9,115 nt of DNA from JACZST01 sp036985755 (lineage in GTDB: Bacteria > Actinomycetota > Acidimicrobiia > Spongiisociales > UBA5794): positions 1-9,115 of the forward strand of contig BTQG01000091.1 of NCBI GenBank assembly GCA_036985755.1, given 5' to 3'. Positions 6,096-9,115 of this stretch are shown piece by piece. The notes beneath the pieces were generated by a model, which searched no databases, was not told where the DNA came from, and saw nothing but the letters and a program-made list of their open reading frames with translations. A program made the translations under genes and the position numbers. Numbering within the stretch: position 1 is the stretch's first letter; the number at the start of each line of letters is the position of its first letter.

Positions 6096-8465
6096 TCAGA
6101 CCCGCTCGATCGTCGCCGGCACAACGGTCCCCGCTGCTCCGTCGACCGTGACCAGGGCGCCGTCGGCGATGCGTCTGGTGGCGTCACCCGTGGCGAGTAC
6201 CGAGGGGATGTCGTACTCCCTGGTCAGGACGGCGGTGTGGCTCAACGGCCCGCCGGCGTCGCAGACGAAAGCCCCTGCAATCCCGAAGAGCACCGCCCAC
6301 GATGGGTTCGTGATGGCGCAGATCACCACGTCGCCGGGTTCGACCCGCCCGAACTCGGCCTGACTCCGTACGATGCGTGCCGTGCCCGTATGGGTACCCG
6401 CCGCTCCGGGCAGACCTGTGATGACATCTCCGTCTGTATCGGATGCGGTGATCGGAGTGAATTCGGCGCCGATCGCCCACATCAGAGCACCGTTGATGCG
6501 TCGGCCGGCTTCGGGGAGCCCCCGCAGGTCGGGCGGTGGCCCGTCGGGCTCACCCAACTGGTTGGGCCCGGGGTGGGCGGCCACCCAGGCGCGCTCGGCG
6601 CGGCGCCGTCGTACGAGATCCTGTAGCGAACCGTTCTCTTCGCGCAGGGCACCGGTCACTTCGTCGTGTTCGAGCAGGAACACGTCGTCGGCCGAGTCGA
6701 TGATCCCTGCGGCCGAGAGACGGGCGCCGATTTCGAGGTGAGCTCGCCGCAGTAGCGCTCCCGGCACCATCGCGGTCCACTGGATGTTGTCCTCACGGGC
6801 CGGGTATGCCTCTCTCGCCCTGGCAAGCAACTCGTCGAACTCGGCGATGTCGTCCGGTGCCAGCGAGGCATGTGCGGTCGCTTCGGCGGCGCCGTGGTCG
6901 AGTAATCGAGTCTCACCTTCGATCTCGGCGCGGATCATCTGTCCGACCAGGCCCGGTCGCTCCGCGATGGTCGGGGACGACCAGTCGTAGTCGAGGGTCC
7001 GGAAGCCGTAGGTGTCGATCCACCGGGCGATGGCCCTCGCTGATTCAGGATCGGCAGCCGACACCCGTTCCACCAGCCCACCGTCGGTCCCGTCGACCAC
7101 CGCCATGGCGGTGGTCGACTGGTTGATGGTCTCTACTACGGCTCGCAGGGCCACGGTTGGCTCCGACGACGCAGGTGAGTGTCCCGACAGCAGTCGCATT
7201 GCTGCATCCTCATCCCATCCCAGCAAACGTTCACAGCCGGTGACCAGCTCGTAAATGGCCACCAGGTAGGGCACGAAGAGGTCGAAGTGGATGTCGAGGG
7301 CCTTTCCCGAGAAGACGAGCAGGTCGTCGACGTGGCCGAGCAGCGCATCGTCGTCAAGTGCCGCGACATCGACGGCGCGCAACACATTGACCAAGGCCAT
7401 GATCTCGGGTTTCAGCTCGGTGGTCCACCGCCGGCCGGAATTCTCGAGGGCGCCCGACTGGACGAGTCGTTTGGCTGTGGCCATGCGTTTGCGAAGGGCC
7501 GGATGGATGCGGGCGACGATGCCCATCACCCACCAGGGCGGTGGTTTCGCCGATCCGTCGCCTCCACCGACCGGGATGGGCCGGGCGTAGACCTCGCCAC
7601 CGATCGAGACCTGTTCGAGGGATTCGATGAGCAATCCGGTGCGCTCGGACCATCGGGTCACAGCCGCCTCTTCACTGCCCAGGAGTGAGGCGACCAGAGG
7701 GCTGACAGGGCCGGCATGATGGGTGGCGTCCTTCTGCCATGATCCCTCTGGAATCTCCAGGTCCGGCCGCACCGGCAATGCTGTGATCGGTCTGGACTGG
7801 AGCAGGTGGAGGTTGGTGCCGTCGTGCGCCCACTCGATGTCGACAGGGTGAGAGAAGCCTTCTTCGAGACCGCGGGCGAGTTCGGCGACATCGAGGACCA
7901 GACTCTCCTCGAGCACGTCGCCGGAAATGTGGACGGGCTTGCCGTCGCGAACCACCCATTGGTCACCTGTCACCGAACCCTCCATGAGGCGATCTCCAAG
8001 ACCGGCCACTGCCGATACGACGATCTCGGGATCACCGGTGACGGGGTTGGCCGAAAAGGCAACACCTGCCACTTTCGCATCGATCATGGTCTGGACGAGG
8101 ACGGCGATTTCGGAACCGTTTGCCGACGCCACGACCCGGCGAGCCGCATCGAGCACCGCCTGAGTCTCGGCTTTCACACCAAGCACGGTCTCGTATTCGC
8201 CGGCGTGCGACTGATCCTCCAGATCCTCGGCGATGGCCGAGGAGCGGACTGCGAGCCGGTCGGCACCGATAGTCTCGAGGGCCTCCTCGATCTCGACCTC
8301 GAGCGCGGGAGCGTCGAGCGCCTGAGCGCCATCGGTGGTGATCACGAACCCGTCGGGAACTCGCTCTCCTGCAACGCGCAGTCGTGCCACGGTCGAGGCC
8401 TTAGGGCCGGCGACCGCGGAGTCGGTCGCCTCGTCGAGACGCAGGACCGTCGGGGTATCGCTCAT
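6096..8465 (-). CDS. PEP-synthase/rifampicin-phosphotransferase-like enzyme (ATP-grasp plus swivelling His domain)
   Basis: The 789-residue protein starts with a PPDK-type ATP-grasp domain (about 10-230): Lys22 in GPKAS, VRSSAIAED at 73-81, GVAFSANPVTGDP near 134-146, a likely metal ligand Glu211 in DIEW, and LLQSRPIT ending near 228. A long middle region follows (about 240-680) containing YGFRTLDYD and a DDVFLLEHDEV stretch seen in this superfamily. The C-terminal swivelling domain has the phospho-accepting His743 in GGPLSHTAVLTREYDIPSV. There is no C-terminal PEP/pyruvate barrel, so it is not an ordinary PEP synthase. The layout matches rifampicin phosphotransferases (about 865 residues), which move the ATP beta-phosphate through the His to a substrate held by the middle region. 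The true substrate is unknown and resistance should not be assumed. AAGG lies seven bases before the ATG. It follows a membrane-protein gene by 25 bases, probably in one transcript. Confidence 0.9.
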   Translation of the reverse strand: MSDTPTVLRLDEATDSAVAGPKASTVARLRVAGERVPDGFVITTDGAQALDAPALEVEIEEALETIGADRLAVRSSAIAEDLEDQSHAGEYETVLGVKAETQAVLDAARRVVASANGSEIAVLVQTMIDAKVAGVAFSANPVTGDPEIVVSAVAGLGDRLMEGSVTGDQWVVRDGKPVHISGDVLEESLVLDVAELARGLEEGFSHPVDIEWAHDGTNLHLLQSRPITALPVRPDLEIPEGSWQKDATHHAGPVSPLVASLLGSEEAAVTRWSERTGLLIESLEQVSIGGEVYARPIPVGGGDGSAKPPPWWVMGIVARIHPALRKRMATAKRLVQSGALENSGRRWTTELKPEIMALVNVLRAVDVAALDDDALLGHVDDLLVFSGKALDIHFDLFVPYLVAIYELVTGCERLLGWDEDAAMRLLSGHSPASSEPTVALRAVVETINQSTTAMAVVDGTDGGLVERVSAADPESARAIARWIDTYGFRTLDYDWSSPTIAERPGLVGQMIRAEIEGETRLLDHGAAEATAHASLAPDDIAEFDELLARAREAYPAREDNIQWTAMVPGALLRRAHLEIGARLSAAGIIDSADDVFLLEHDEVTGALREENGSLQDLVRRRRAERAWVAAHPGPNQLGEPDGPPPDLRGLPEAGRRINGALMWAIGAEFTPITASDTDGDVITGLPGAAGTHTGTARIVRSQAEFGRVEPGDVVICAITNPSWAVLFGIAGAFVCDAGGPLSHTAVLTREYDIPSVLATGDATRRIADGALVTVDGAAGTVVPATIERV
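7092..7119. repeat. Perfect 28-bp palindrome inside the phosphotransferase gene
   Basis: The 14-base arm GTCGACCACCGCCA is followed with no spacer by its exact reverse complement. It is centred between 7105 and 7106, with GTCGAC at both ends and CCATGG in the middle. On the minus strand it encodes residues 450-458 (STTAMAVVD) of the middle region, plus the last base of codon 449. It could extrude as a cruciform or form a near-loopless RNA hairpin, or be a protein binding site. The sequence is certain; a function is not shown. Confidence 0.85.
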
Positions 8466-8490
8466 TGATGAACCTTGCCAGAGCGAAGTG

Positions 8491-9115
8491 TCATGCGTCG
8501 TGACGCAGGGCGGTGATACCCGAGGCGATCATGAAGCCGATCCCGACGGCCACGATGGGAACGGTGAGTGTCGTACGGGCGCCCACTATGAGCCCGACGA
8601 TGCCGAGTGCTCCGAGGACGGCGGTGAGCATCGCCCAGCGGAACAGCCAGCGTGGAACCCAGGTGTGGCGTCCTGCCACGGCGAGGGCGGCCCCGCCCAG
8701 CGACAGAAGGACGACGGTGGCGACCCAGTCGGCGATGGATGCGGCTTGTCCGAGTGCCAGGGCAATTGCCTCGACCTGATCTCCGGCAACGTGAGCAGGG
8801 GCAAGGCCGAGCACGATTCCCAACCAGACACTGAAGAAGACGATGCTTGCAGCGGGCCCGGCGGTGAAGGCGAACCGAGCCACTGCGGTGGCGGGCGAGT
8901 GCTGATCACCGAGTGTGGAAAGCATGATCCCGCCGAGACCGAGCAGGATCACTCCGAGGATCCAGAACCCGAGGTTTGCCGTGACCAACGCGCTATTGGC
9001 CGCGACATCGGTGAGGTACTCCCCGATCGTGTCTCCTTCGAGGGCGGCGTCCAGGTCTGTCCCTGAAGCAGCCCAGAACGCGGTGCCGATGAGCATGGTG
9101 GCTGCCCCGACGATG
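8491..9115 (-). CDS. Polytopic membrane protein of unknown function, 5' end outside window
   Basis: The frame stays open to the window edge. Residues before the first internal Met (codon 9094-9096) read IVGAAT and run straight into a hydrophobic helix, so the gene very likely begins upstream of the window. About 206 residues are visible and hold roughly six membrane segments. The first is at the edge, then FWILGVILLGLGGIML, SIVFFSVWLGIVLGLA, WVATVVLLSLGGAALAVAG, WAMLTAVLGALGIVGLIVG and VPIVAVGIGFMIASGI. An acidic stretch between segments one and two (GTDLDAALEGDTIGEYL) is probably an exposed loop. I recognise no transport or catalytic motif; it looks like the uncharacterised DUF-type membrane proteins of actinobacteria. 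Its stop is 25 bases before the phosphotransferase start on the same strand, which suggests one operon and a possible shared role. Confidence 0.8.
   Translation of the reverse strand, partial: IVGAATMLIGTAFWAASGTDLDAALEGDTIGEYLTDVAANSALVTANLGFWILGVILLGLGGIMLSTLGDQHSPATAVARFAFTAGPAASIVFFSVWLGIVLGLAPAHVAGDQVEAIALALGQAASIADWVATVVLLSLGGAALAVAGRHTWVPRWLFRWAMLTAVLGALGIVGLIVGARTTLTVPIVAVGIGFMIASGITALRHDA

Noticed and set aside
4439..6187. Long minus-strand open frame (582 codons) opposite ligA
   Set aside because: It lies antisense to a complete, strongly conserved ligA. Its translation is rich in Arg, His, Pro and Gly with no recognisable domain. Long antisense frames are expected in GC-rich coding DNA.
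8409..8430. Inverted repeat with 8-bp arms and 6-base loop near the 5' end of the phosphotransferase gene
   Set aside because: About one such stem is expected by chance in a window of this size; it lies within the coding region and does not cover the start codon.
6096..8465. Calling the minus-strand enzyme a rifampicin resistance gene
   Set aside because: Only the domain layout and catalytic His are shared; nothing visible in the middle region shows rifampicin binding, and the superfamily has several substrates.
7806..9066. Two overlapping plus-strand open frames (220 and 243 codons) opposite the phosphotransferase and membrane protein genes
   Set aside because: Both are antisense to genes with clear domain or membrane-segment content and have low-complexity composition typical of shadow frames.
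1..9115. tRNA or rRNA genes, CRISPR array, insertion sequence, phage or integrase genes
   Set aside because: No cloverleaf-like or rRNA-like sequence, no regularly spaced repeats, and no transposase or integrase motifs were seen on either strand.

Overview
The window is GC-rich bacterial chromosome with densely packed genes and strong G/C preference at third codon positions. The order cysteine desulfurase, mnmA, ligA on one strand resembles the actinobacterial arrangement (in Mycobacterium the desulfurase and mnmA are adjacent and ligA lies a few genes further on). I therefore infer an actinomycete, possibly of the Acidimicrobiia type. That placement rests on gene order and general sequence character, not on a marker-gene comparison.

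Bases 1-482 hold the 3' end of an enoyl-CoA hydratase gene that begins outside the window. After a 74-base gap (possible leaderless promoter, short repeats) comes a membrane-anchored alpha/beta hydrolase at 557-1696. It has Asp where the catalytic Ser is expected. An 81-base gap with tandem and inverted repeats precedes a tightly coupled cluster: a cysteine desulfurase (1778-2905), the tRNA 2-thiouridylase MnmA (2902-3981) and the NAD-dependent DNA ligase LigA (3974-5998). The desulfurase probably supplies the persulfide sulfur that MnmA places on U34 of tRNAs. LigA seals nicks in replication and repair and seems to be linked to them only through the shared transcript.

A 97-base convergent gap (5999-6095) has no convincing intrinsic terminator. 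Beyond it two genes run on the minus strand: a polytopic membrane protein whose 5' end is cut by the window edge (8491-9115), then a 789-residue phosphotransferase of the PEP-synthase/rifampicin-phosphotransferase superfamily (6096-8465). It has an N-terminal ATP-grasp domain and a C-terminal swivelling His domain but no PEP-binding barrel. Its substrate cannot be told from the sequence. A perfect 28-bp palindrome lies within this gene.

The window is mainly housekeeping. I see no mobile element, CRISPR array, tRNA or rRNA gene, and no clearly new multi-gene system. The points most worth a second look are the Asp-nucleophile hydrolase, the palindrome in the phosphotransferase gene, the repeat array ahead of the desulfurase, and the extra cysteine in MnmA.
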